A DNA stretch of 5,642 bases from Anaerolineae bacterium (GTDB taxonomy: Bacteria; Chloroflexota; Anaerolineae; Aggregatilineales; Aggregatilineaceae). The position numbers were made by a program, and so were the translations under genes. Below the pieces are notes generated by a model. It ran no database searches. It was not told where the DNA came from and saw only the letters and a list, made by a program, of their open reading frames with translations. This document shows positions 1 through 5,642 of the stretch, one piece after another. Numbering within the stretch: the stretch's first letter is position 1; each line of letters begins with the position of its first letter. The stretch lies in contig JADLHR010000532.1 of assembly GCA_020848665.1 (NCBI GenBank), positions 1 to 5,642 on the forward strand. Direction: 5' to 3'.

Positions 1-237
1 AACGTCGGACGCTACCAGGACGTGATCGATCTCGCAAACAACACCGAGGCGACCACGCTCTACGTCGAGGAAACCTACTACTGGCGCGGCATGGCCTACG
101 CGGCCCAGGGCCTTACCGGCGACGCGCAGACGCAGTTTGAGCTGGCGCTGAACTATAACCGCAACTTCACCGCCGCCGAGAACGCCCGCGCCAGCGTCGA
201 AGCGGGCCAGGCGGTCGTGCCGAGCATGGCGCACTGA
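1..237 (+). CDS. C-terminal fragment of a TPR-containing protein, paralogue of the next gene
   Basis: The gene is cut by the left edge; the frame is open from base 1 and ends at TGA 235-237, leaving 78 residues. Residues 22-56 look like a TPR helix pair (E-E-T-x-x-W-R-G-x-A, then A-x-x-x-F-E-x-A-L). The fragment aligns without gaps to residues 279-340 of the following protein, with 27 of 62 positions identical by hand count, including the shared G-R-Y, Y-x-E-E-T and W-R-G blocks. It is therefore probably the tail of a second secreted C39-like/TPR protein, but the part that would carry the peptidase domain lies outside the window, so that is inference. An internal ATG at 22 is unlikely to be the true start because the homology runs upstream of it. 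The next gene begins 14 bp downstream, which suggests one operon. TPR repeats usually bind protein partners; no substrate can be named. Confidence 0.8.
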   Translation, partial: NVGRYQDVIDLANNTEATTLYVEETYYWRGMAYAAQGLTGDAQTQFELALNYNRNFTAAENARASVEAGQAVVPSMAH

Positions 238-239
238 GC

Positions 240-245
240 GAGAGG
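240..245 (+). promoter_or_regulatory. Ribosome binding site supporting a GTG start
   Basis: GAGAGG lies 6 nt before the GTG at 252. It matters because no ATG exists in this frame until codon 56, which is past the signal peptide and the putative catalytic Cys. The GTG is therefore the only start that gives an intact protein. Confidence 0.55.
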
Positions 246-251
246 CTCCGC

Positions 252-1325
252 GTGAGACCGTTTCGCCCTGGCCTTCTCCTGGTCGCTCTGCTAGCGGGGC
301 TGGCGCTGGGCGTAACGCCAACCCGCGCGCAGGAGCCTTCGACAGCCCGCCTCGACCACTACCGGCTGAAGTTCGAGTTCCAGACGTGGTGCAACTGCGG
401 TCCGGCGAACCTAACGATGGCGCTGTCGTATTTCGGCTGGCAACCCGATCAGCACACCGCCGAGGCGTGGCTCAAGCCAAGCGTCGAGGATCGCAACGTC
501 TCGCCCGCTGAGCTGGCACGCTATGTGCGGGAGCAGGACGAACTGCCCGGTCTGCGCGCGCTGTGGCGCTATGGCGGGACCATCGACCTGATCATGGCGT
601 TTATCGCGGCTGACCTGCCGGTGATTGTCGAGAGCGGCTTTCAGCCTGACGGCGAGGAGTGGATGGGCCACTACAAGACCGTCATTGGCTACGACGACGC
701 GGCGCAGACGATCTGGGTCTTCGACACGTACCAGGGTCAGGGGCCGACCTACGACGGTATTGCGACGACCTACGGCGAGTTCAATCGCTGGTGGCGGCAT
801 TTTAACTACGTGTTCCTGGTGATTTACCCGCAGGAGCGCGAAGACGAGGTCGCTGCGATCCTCGGCCCATACGGCGACCCGGCTTACGCCGCCGAGGCCG
901 CGCTTGTGATCGCTCAGGATGAGGCCGCGCGGCGCGACGATCGCTGGTCGTGGTTCAACGCGGGCACGTCCGCCGCCAAGCTGGGCCGCTATGACGAAGC
1001 CGCCGTCTATTATGACGAGGCGTTCCGCCAGGAACTGCCGTTTCGGATGCTGTGGTACCAGTTCGGCCCGTTCGAGACGCTCTATCACACCGGGCGCTAT
1101 GACGAGCTGATCGCGCTGGCGGACACGGTCGCCACGACGACGCCTTACCTGGAAGAAACGCACCTCTGGCGCGGGCTGGCGCTGAGCGCACTCGGACGCG
1201 CGGACGAGGCGCTGGCCGAGATCGAAGCGGCGCTGGCCTTTAACGCCAACAGCCAGGCCGCGCTGGACGCCTACAACCAGATCATGCCGGGAGCGGTCGC
1301 GCCGCCAGACGTCACCGGAGGCTGA
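252..1325 (+). CDS. Secreted C39-like cysteine peptidase with C-terminal TPR repeats
   Basis: A 357-residue exported protein. Residues 1-26 form a signal peptide: Arg at 2 and 5, a Leu/Ala-rich core at 8-20, and a likely cut after Ala26. There is no lipobox Cys, so the product is probably released or held by other means. Residues 36-193 resemble the C39-like papain-fold domain: Gln44 as oxyanion candidate, Cys49 in N-C-G-P-A as nucleophile, His140 in G-H-Y-K-T-V-I-G-Y, and Asp158 in V-F-D. In this family such domains cleave peptides, often at Gly-Gly sites, but some are non-peptidase binding domains, so activity is inferred. TPR-like units follow at about 232-263, 268-298 and 301-334, probably for partner binding. 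No ABC transporter domain is present, unlike bacteriocin exporters with an N-terminal C39 domain. The gene lies 14 bp after a paralogue, so a tandem operon is likely. A GTG start was chosen for its signal peptide and its RBS. Confidence 0.8.
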   Translation: MRPFRPGLLLVALLAGLALGVTPTRAQEPSTARLDHYRLKFEFQTWCNCGPANLTMALSYFGWQPDQHTAEAWLKPSVEDRNVSPAELARYVREQDELPGLRALWRYGGTIDLIMAFIAADLPVIVESGFQPDGEEWMGHYKTVIGYDDAAQTIWVFDTYQGQGPTYDGIATTYGEFNRWWRHFNYVFLVIYPQEREDEVAAILGPYGDPAYAAEAALVIAQDEAARRDDRWSWFNAGTSAAKLGRYDEAAVYYDEAFRQELPFRMLWYQFGPFETLYHTGRYDELIALADTVATTTPYLEETHLWRGLALSALGRADEALAEIEAALAFNANSQAALDAYNQIMPGAVAPPDVTGG

Positions 1326-1359
1326 TCGGAGCAACTTGCTGACACCCTCTGCGTACATT

Positions 1360-1399
1360 TAGATCAGTGTGATAGATCAGCGTGAACAATGCTGAACAA
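1360..1399 (+). repeat. Two sets of short direct repeats upstream of the oxidoreductase pair
   Basis: TAGATCAGTGTGA (1360-1372) is followed at once by TAGATCAGCGTGA (1373-1385), a 13-bp tandem with one mismatch. TGAACAA then occurs at 1383-1389 and 1393-1399, a 10-bp period that would place both copies on one DNA face. The centre also contains TGAT-AG-ATCA, a short inverted repeat. Their position 30-70 bp before the start codon suggests an operator, but no regulator gene is in the window. I see no convincing sigma70 promoter here; TTGCTG at 1336-1341 is the best -35 candidate and has only weak -10 partners. The rest of the 1326-1428 spacer shows no gene and no clear terminator. Confidence 0.5.
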
Positions 1400-1417
1400 C
1401 TGATTCAAGGGTGCCTT

Positions 1418-1425
1418 GGGGGGGA
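1418..1425 (+). promoter_or_regulatory. G-rich ribosome binding site that decides the start at 1429
   Basis: A run of seven G followed by A ends 3 nt before ATG 1429. It is a purine-rich but crude Shine-Dalgarno match with short spacing. An in-frame GTG at 1411 would add six residues (M-P-W-G-G-L) but has no spaced SD, and those residues are absent from the paralogue that follows, which also starts M-K-A. The ATG is preferred. Confidence 0.45.
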
Positions 1426-1428
1426 CTC

Positions 1429-2430
1429 ATGAAAGCGATTGTCTACACCCAATACGGTCCGCCGGAAGTTTTGCACCCGGCCGAAGTTGAAAAGCCTGCA
1501 CCGAAAGACAATGAAATCCTGATCAAAGTCCGCGCCCGTTCGGTTGGATTCGGCGACTTGATGGCGCGCAATTTTCGCAGCATTACCCCGCGCAAATTCA
1601 ATATGCCGGGCCTGCTCTGGCTCCTGTCTAAACTGGCTTTCGGACTGCGCAAGCCGCGCATTCGCATTCTCGGCGCCGAGCTGGCCGGGGAAGTCGAAGC
1701 GGTTGGCAAGGATGTCACACGCTTCAAAGTCGGCGACGAAGTCTACGGCTATCGGGGGCCGAAATTCGGCGCGAATGCCGAATATATCTGTATGCAAGAA
1801 GCCAGCTCGGTGACGCACAAACCGGCCAACCTGAGCTATGAAGAAGCTGCGACCGTGCCGTATGGGGCCATGATGGCGCTGAATCTGCTCAAAAAAGCGC
1901 ACATCCGGCCCGGCCAGAAAGTGCTGATCAACGGCGCGTCGGGGTCCATCGGCTCATATGCCTTGCAGCTTGCCCGGCACGATGGCGCGGAAGTTACCGG
2001 AGTATGCGGCACGGCGCGCATTGATATGGTCAAAGCGTTGGGGGCCGATCATGTCATCGACTACACGCGCGAGGATTTCACCCAGAACGGTCAGCAATAC
2101 GACGTGATTTTTGACGTGTTGGGCAAAACCAGCTTCCCGCGCGCCAAAAAGTCGCTCACGCCCAAGGGTCTCATTCTATATGCCAGCTTCAAACTGCCAC
2201 ACCTGTTTCACATGCTGCGAACAGCGCTATCCGGCGGCCCAAAAGCGATCTGCGCGTTCTCCGGTGAGGGATACGCATACCTCGATACGATCCGCGAACT
2301 GGTCGAGGCAGGCGCGATCACAACAATGGTAGATCGCACGTTTCCTTTAGAGCAAACTGCCGAAGCGCACCGCTACGCCGAATCCGGACAGCGCACCGGC
2401 CATGTTGTGATCACGTCGAGCACACCGTAA
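1429..2430 (+). CDS. Zinc-independent MDR-family NAD(P)-dependent oxidoreductase, copy 1
   Basis: A 333-residue protein of the quinone oxidoreductase-like branch of the medium-chain dehydrogenase/reductase (MDR) superfamily, of a usual family length. The N-terminal GroES-like domain covers about 1-130 and contains G-A-E-L-A-G-E-V at 82-89 and F-K-V-G-D at 99-103. The nucleotide-binding Rossmann domain has N-G-A-S-G-S-I-G at 168-175, followed by A-L-G-A-D-H-V-I-D-Y at 203-212. The Cys and His residues that bind catalytic zinc in alcohol dehydrogenases are missing, as is the four-Cys structural zinc loop, so a zinc-free reduction of a quinone, enone or other carbonyl using NAD(P)H is expected. 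The natural substrate cannot be read from the sequence. The enzyme is probably cytoplasmic; no signal peptide is present. The next gene is a duplicate 47 bp downstream, likely in the same operon. Sampled GC is about 53-62%, lower than the flanking genes. Confidence 0.88.
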   Translation: MKAIVYTQYGPPEVLHPAEVEKPAPKDNEILIKVRARSVGFGDLMARNFRSITPRKFNMPGLLWLLSKLAFGLRKPRIRILGAELAGEVEAVGKDVTRFKVGDEVYGYRGPKFGANAEYICMQEASSVTHKPANLSYEEAATVPYGAMMALNLLKKAHIRPGQKVLINGASGSIGSYALQLARHDGAEVTGVCGTARIDMVKALGADHVIDYTREDFTQNGQQYDVIFDVLGKTSFPRAKKSLTPKGLILYASFKLPHLFHMLRTALSGGPKAICAFSGEGYAYLDTIRELVEAGAITTMVDRTFPLEQTAEAHRYAESGQRTGHVVITSSTP

Positions 2431-2477
2431 ATAGGAACCGCCATCAGCGTTCATAAGCATAGGGAGCAATCAGAACC

Positions 2478-3473
2478 ATGAAAGCGGTTATCTACGAACG
2501 GTACGGTTCGCCCGATGTCTTGCATCTGGCCGAGATTGAACAACCCACGCCGAAGGATCACGAGGTGCTGATTCGCGTTCATGCGACCACCGTGACCACC
2601 GGCGACTGCAATATGCGCGGGTTCGTTTTTGTGCCGCCGGGGTTCAAATCTATATCGCGCCTGATGTTCGGCCTGCGCAAGCCCAGGAAACCGGTTCTTG
2701 GAGTTGAACTGGCAGGTGAGGTCAAGGCGGTTGGCAAGGCGGTAACCCGGTTCAAAGTAGGCGATCCGGTTTTTGGGATCGCTGGTACGCGGGTGGGCGC
2801 CTATGCCGAATACAAGGTGATGCCGGAAGGCGCAGGGTTAGCGCTTAAACCTGCCAATCTGACCTACGCCGAAGCCGCTGCCATCCCGAATGGGGCCTTG
2901 ACCGCGCTGACTTTCCTCCGAAACATGGGTCATGTCCAGCAGGGTCAGGCCGTGTTGATCATCGGCGCATCGGGCAGCGTTGGCTCGGCGGCGGTCCAGA
3001 TCGCCAAGCACTTGGGCGCAGAAGTCACCGGAGTGTGCAGCACGGTGAATGTTGAACTGGTCAAAGCGCTGGGCGCGGATCACGTCATCGATTACACGCA
3101 ACAGGATTTCACCCAAAACGGCCAAGCCTATGATGTCATTTTCGATACGGTCGGCAGGAGTTCGTTTCCGGCCTGCAAAAACTCGCTGACTGCCACCGGA
3201 CGCTATCTCGCCGGAGCGGGAGGTCTGCGTGAGTTTGGTTACATGCTGCGCACGTCGCTGTTCGGCGGTAAGAAAGCACTGGCCGGGGTTTCGTCCGAAA
3301 AACAGGACGATTTAGCGTTCGTGAAAGACCTGGTGGAAGCAGGCGCGATCCGGCCGGTCATTGACCGACTCTATTCCCTGGACCAGATCGTCGAGGCGCA
3401 CCGCTATGTCGATACCGGGCGCAAAAAGGGAAACGTGGTTATCATCGTAGCACAAAACGGAAAAGCGCCCTGA
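2478..3473 (+). CDS. Zinc-independent MDR-family NAD(P)-dependent oxidoreductase, copy 2
   Basis: A 331-residue paralogue of the preceding gene. Hand-counted identity is about 55% over residues 1-49, about 70% across the cofactor region and about 44% over the last 80 residues, so the cofactor part is the best conserved. The Rossmann motif I-G-A-S-G-S-V-G is at 162-169, with the GroES-like domain before it (G-V-E-L-A-G-E-V at 75-82). Zinc ligands are again absent, which points to a quinone oxidoreductase-like reductase rather than a classical alcohol dehydrogenase. The segment at about 49-60 is shorter and differs from copy 1 (the longer loop there has P-R-K-F-N-M), and the C-terminal part also differs, so substrate choice may have separated. 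AGGGAG at 2461-2466 is the RBS, 11 nt before ATG, somewhat long. The codons differ at many synonymous sites even where the proteins agree, so the duplication is old. No obvious terminator follows. Confidence 0.88.
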   Translation: MKAVIYERYGSPDVLHLAEIEQPTPKDHEVLIRVHATTVTTGDCNMRGFVFVPPGFKSISRLMFGLRKPRKPVLGVELAGEVKAVGKAVTRFKVGDPVFGIAGTRVGAYAEYKVMPEGAGLALKPANLTYAEAAAIPNGALTALTFLRNMGHVQQGQAVLIIGASGSVGSAAVQIAKHLGAEVTGVCSTVNVELVKALGADHVIDYTQQDFTQNGQAYDVIFDTVGRSSFPACKNSLTATGRYLAGAGGLREFGYMLRTSLFGGKKALAGVSSEKQDDLAFVKDLVEAGAIRPVIDRLYSLDQIVEAHRYVDTGRKKGNVVIIVAQNGKAP

Positions 3474-3601
3474 AAACCGTTGTTCACGAACGATAGCGCC
3501 TCGGTCAGCGTCAGTTCGGCTGCCGTGCCTCACCCGTCACACCGCCGCGTGCACGGGATACGCCTGCCCACGCTATCGGTCCGGAGTAAGAATCCCACAC
3601 C

Positions 3602-3631
3602 TTGACGCGCGGCGCGCGCCGGGGCTATGCT
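3602..3631 (+). promoter_or_regulatory. Sigma70-like promoter of the kinase gene
   Basis: TTGACG (3602-3607, 5 of 6 to consensus) and TATGCT (3626-3631, 4 of 6) are separated by 18 bp, so transcription would start near 3638 and give a leader of about 33 nt. The spacer contains the perfect 10-bp palindrome GGCGCGCGCC (3611-3620), which may be an operator or only GC-rich chance. The upstream part of this gap (3474-3601) shows no gene and no hairpin with a T-tract. Confidence 0.55.
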
Positions 3632-3670
3632 TAGCGCGCGGCACACACACGAAGCCCTGGAGCGCAGGGG

Positions 3671-5524
3671 ATGGCGGACCTCACCGGGCAGACGCTCGGC
3701 CAATACCAGATCAGCGTGCGGATCGGGCGCGGCGGCATGGCGACTGTTTACCTTGCCCGCCAGCTTTCGATGGATCGCGACGTCGCGATCAAGGTCATCT
3801 CGGCGGAGCACAGCGATAACCCCGAATTCGTCGCGCGCTTCGAGCGCGAGGCGCACGTCATTGCCCGCCTGCAACACCCGCACATCCTGCCGGTAATCGA
3901 CTTCGGGCGCAGCGACGAGTTCGTGTATCTCGTCATGCGCCTGGTCGAAGGCGGCACGCTGGCCCGCCGGATCGCGGAATCTTCGCTTACCCTGCGCCAG
4001 ATCGGGCGCTTCGTCGATCAGATCGCGTCGGCGCTCGAATACGCGCACCGGCTCGGCATCGTACACCGTGACCTCAAGCCCAACAACGTGCTGCTCGACG
4101 AGCTGGACAACTGCTACCTGACTGATTTCGGCATCGCCAAGATGCTGGCCGGGGCAACCACATCCGGCGACCTGACCTCCACCGGTGCGGTGATGGGCAC
4201 GCCCGCTTATATGGCGCCGGAGCAGTGGCGCAGCGAAGCGGTGGACGCCCGCACCGACCTCTACGCGCTGGGCGTGATGCTGTATGAGCTGCTGCTCGGC
4301 GCACAGCCATTCCAGGCAGACACGCCGTTTGGCATGATGTTCAAGCACGTGGGCGAGACGCCGCCACAGCCGCGCCGCGTCAACCCGGCGCTGCCAGAGC
4401 AGGTCGAGCGCGTGCTGCTGCGCGCACTCGACAAGAACCCGGCCCGGCGCTACGCCAGCGCCACCACGCTGATTCAAGACTTCCGGGCCGCGCTCAGCGA
4501 ACTGCCGGAGTCTGTCCTGAGCGCGCCGCTGCCGCGCGCCAGCGCGGAGCAGATCGCGCGGGCCGCGACGCCGCCGCCTGCCGCCATTCGTGCGGCTGAG
4601 GTCACGCCGCCCGCCGCGATCATGCCGCCGCCTGTCTACACGCCGCACGCCGCGCCGCCCGCCATGCCGCCGATCGTCGCAGCGCCGCCCGCTGCGCCGC
4701 GCCCTGCTGCGCGCCGGAGGCGCGGGGTGCGATGGGCGGCGCTGTTCGGCGGTGCGCTGGTAATCGGCGCGCTGGCGCTGGCAGGGGTTTACCTGCTGTG
4801 GGACGACGAGTCCGCCACGCCGCCTGTGATTGCCGAGAACCCACCGTCACCTACAGGACGCCATCTGACTGCACCCCCCTTGACCGCCGCGCCCACCGCT
4901 GCCGGGCAGAGTGGGCTGGTCGCCGCGACCGCCACGACGCCGCCCGCCTCGCCAACGCGCGAAGTCTCAGCCTGCGGAGAGCTTGCGACCCGCGTGCGGG
5001 CCGGTCAGGGCGCGCGCACGACGCTGCTGCCCGCGCTCAACACCACGCTGCGCGGCGCGCCCGGCCTGTCCGGGGCGGAACAGCGCAGCATCCCGCCGGG
5101 CCAGGTCTTTCAGGTAACCGGCGGCCCATCGTGCGCTGACGAGATCGCGTGGTGGCGGATCGAAGGCGTCGATCGGGGCGGAACGTGGAGCGGCTGGATC
5201 GGCGAAGGGCGCGGCGGGACATACTGGATCGAGCCAATCGACGTTGGCCTGGCGACCTGCCCCGGCGCTCAGCCGCCGCGTCTGACGCCCGGCAAGCAGG
5301 GCCGAGTCACGCTGGAGCCGCCGCTGCCAAGCCGGGTGCGCGCCGCGCCACATACCGGCGGCGACTATCTCGGCCAGCTTCAGCCGGGGCGCGTCTTCAC
5401 CGTGATCAGCGGGCCGGTCTGCGACGACCAGCAACGCTGGTGGTGGCTGGTGCGTATGGGCGACCTCGAAGGGTGGATGGCGGAAGGCGCCGGCGGCGAT
5501 TATTACCTGGAGCCGGTGTCCTGA
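3671..5524 (+). CDS. Transmembrane Hanks-type Ser/Thr protein kinase with two external SH3b-like repeats
   Basis: A 617-residue receptor-like kinase that phosphorylates Ser/Thr of cytoplasmic proteins, probably in response to an envelope signal. The kinase domain covers about 12-275: Gly-rich loop G-R-G-G-M-A-T-V at 19-26, ATP-anchoring Lys41, helix-C Glu60, H-R-D at 132-134 with catalytic Asp134, Lys136 and Asn139, D-F-G at 152-154, A-P-E at 182-184, Asp196 and Arg260. All main residues are present, so it should be active. The activation loop has several Thr/Ser (163-171, then Thr177) as autophosphorylation candidates. A Pro/Ala-rich linker covers 281-347. The basic stretch at 348-354 precedes the single membrane helix at 355-377, which fits a cytoplasmic kinase. 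Outside, a Thr/Pro-rich stalk (378-432) leads to two SH3b-like repeats (433-524, 529-617); PASTA repeats are absent. The ATG at 3671 has GGAG 8 nt upstream and its own promoter. Targets and ligand are unknown. Confidence 0.93.
   Translation: MADLTGQTLGQYQISVRIGRGGMATVYLARQLSMDRDVAIKVISAEHSDNPEFVARFEREAHVIARLQHPHILPVIDFGRSDEFVYLVMRLVEGGTLARRIAESSLTLRQIGRFVDQIASALEYAHRLGIVHRDLKPNNVLLDELDNCYLTDFGIAKMLAGATTSGDLTSTGAVMGTPAYMAPEQWRSEAVDARTDLYALGVMLYELLLGAQPFQADTPFGMMFKHVGETPPQPRRVNPALPEQVERVLLRALDKNPARRYASATTLIQDFRAALSELPESVLSAPLPRASAEQIARAATPPPAAIRAAEVTPPAAIMPPPVYTPHAAPPAMPPIVAAPPAAPRPAARRRRGVRWAALFGGALVIGALALAGVYLLWDDESATPPVIAENPPSPTGRHLTAPPLTAAPTAAGQSGLVAATATTPPASPTREVSACGELATRVRAGQGARTTLLPALNTTLRGAPGLSGAEQRSIPPGQVFQVTGGPSCADEIAWWRIEGVDRGGTWSGWIGEGRGGTYWIEPIDVGLATCPGAQPPRLTPGKQGRVTLEPPLPSRVRAAPHTGGDYLGQLQPGRVFTVISGPVCDDQQRWWWLVRMGDLEGWMAEGAGGDYYLEPVS
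4967..5521 (+). repeat. Two tandem ectodomain repeats of the kinase (SH3b-like, Cys-paired)
   Basis: Repeat 1 is residues 433-524 and repeat 2 is 529-617. They share an early Cys (435, 530), then P-G-x-V-F-x-V, G-P-x-C with a second Cys (488, 584), W-W, G-W, E-G, G-G-x-Y and E-P. The Cys-to-Cys distance is 53 and 54 residues, so an intradomain disulfide in each is plausible outside the cell. SH3b-like domains commonly bind cell-wall peptides or other envelope ligands; the fold call here rests on the repeat pattern (R-x-A-P, G-x-V-F, W-W-x-x, G-W) and not on a profile search. Confidence 0.65.
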
Positions 5525-5531
5525 ACCGGCT
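5511..5531 (+). terminator. Possible hairpin across the kinase stop codon
   Basis: AGCCGGT (5511-5517) and ACCGGCT (5525-5531) form a perfect 7-bp GC-rich stem with a 7-nt loop that contains the TGA stop (5522-5524); a G-U pair could extend the stem outward. No T-tract follows, so it is not a classical intrinsic terminator. It may instead stabilise the mRNA end or attenuate read-through into the next unit. It overlaps the -35 of the next promoter candidate by one base. Confidence 0.35.
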
Positions 5532-5559
5532 TGCCGAAGCGCCCTGCCTTTGCTATCCT
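5531..5559 (+). promoter_or_regulatory. Sigma70-like promoter for a gene beyond the right edge
   Basis: TTGCCG (5531-5536) and TATCCT (5554-5559) are 17 bp apart, each 4 of 6 to consensus. The -10 sits in GCTATCCT, nearly the same as GCTATGCT of the kinase promoter, which supports both. The sequence after it (5560-5642) shows no complete gene. An ATG at 5638-5640 could open the next gene, but it lacks a clear Shine-Dalgarno and the window ends two bases later. Confidence 0.4.
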
Positions 5560-5642
5560 CGATGACACTTCGCCAACTGAAGGGTCGCTAGGGTTCCGCC
5601 GGACGCCGGGCCTGGACCAAGCGCGACAGAAAACCGCATGAC

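Noticed and set aside
411..1358. Minus-strand open frame of 315 codons opposite the C39-like gene
   Set aside because: Composition is that of a GC-rich antisense shadow and the + strand gene has a signal peptide, catalytic motifs and repeats.
1411..1428. GTG at 1411 as start of the first MDR gene
   Set aside because: No spaced Shine-Dalgarno, and the six extra residues have no counterpart in the paralogue, which begins at the residue matching ATG 1429.
2042..3135. Recent gene conversion between the two MDR copies in the cofactor region
   Set aside because: The protein identity is high there, but many synonymous sites differ, so selection on the Rossmann fold explains it better.
3523..3556. 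CCGTGC (3523-3528) with GCACGG (3551-3556) as a terminator after the second MDR gene
   Set aside because: Only a 6-bp stem with a 22-nt loop and no T-tract.
3491..3578. CGATAGCG (3491-3498) and CGCTATCG (3571-3578) as an inverted repeat
   Set aside because: An exact 8-bp pair 72 bp apart is fairly likely by chance in a 197-bp spacer and it does not extend in either direction.
3530..4648. Long minus-strand open frame of 372 codons
   Set aside because: It lies opposite the kinase domain, whose catalytic motifs are intact. The translation is Arg/His/Gln/Ala-rich without recognisable motifs, as expected of an antisense frame in high-GC DNA.
4732..5139. Plus-strand frame of 135 codons within the kinase gene
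   Set aside because: Out of frame with the kinase; very rich in Arg and Ala with no motif.

Overview
The window is high-GC bacterial DNA with every supported gene on the + strand. The style suggests a member of the Chloroflexota, perhaps Anaerolineae-like: secreted C39-like/TPR proteins in tandem, and a Hanks-type kinase with one membrane segment and SH3b-like repeats outside the cell. This placement is inferred from gene architecture and composition only; the window has no rRNA or other phylogenetic marker.

Positions 1-1325 hold a tandem pair of related genes. The first is cut by the left edge, leaving 78 C-terminal residues with a TPR-like repeat. The second is complete: a signal peptide, a C39-like (papain-fold) cysteine peptidase domain with a recognisable Cys/His/Asp set, then TPR-like repeats. 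They are 14 bp apart and probably co-transcribed. The surviving tail of the first aligns without gaps to the end of the second (27 of 62 residues identical by hand count).

Positions 1326-1428 form a spacer with two sets of short direct repeats, a possible operator region. Positions 1429-3473 carry two tandem zinc-independent medium-chain dehydrogenase/reductase (MDR) genes, 47 bp apart, clearly ancient duplicates of each other. Hand counts of sample lines give about 53-62% GC here against about 63-70% in the genes on either side, so the pair may have a different history from its flanks.

Positions 3474-3670 are a spacer ending in a good sigma70-like promoter (TTGACG, 18 bp, TATGCT). Positions 3671-5524 encode a complete transmembrane Ser/Thr protein kinase: a cytoplasmic kinase domain with all main catalytic residues, a Pro/Ala-rich linker, one membrane helix, and an external region of two SH3b-like repeats, each with one conserved Cys pair.

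The last 118 bp hold a hairpin across the kinase stop codon and a second promoter-like element (TTGCCG, 17 bp, TATCCT), probably for a gene starting at or past the right edge. The modules probably work separately: surface proteolysis or peptide binding, NAD(P)H-linked redox chemistry, and sensing of envelope signals by the kinase. No mobile element, CRISPR array, tRNA or rRNA was seen. No clearly new system is evident; the most unusual items are the C39-TPR tandem and the Cys-paired kinase ectodomain.
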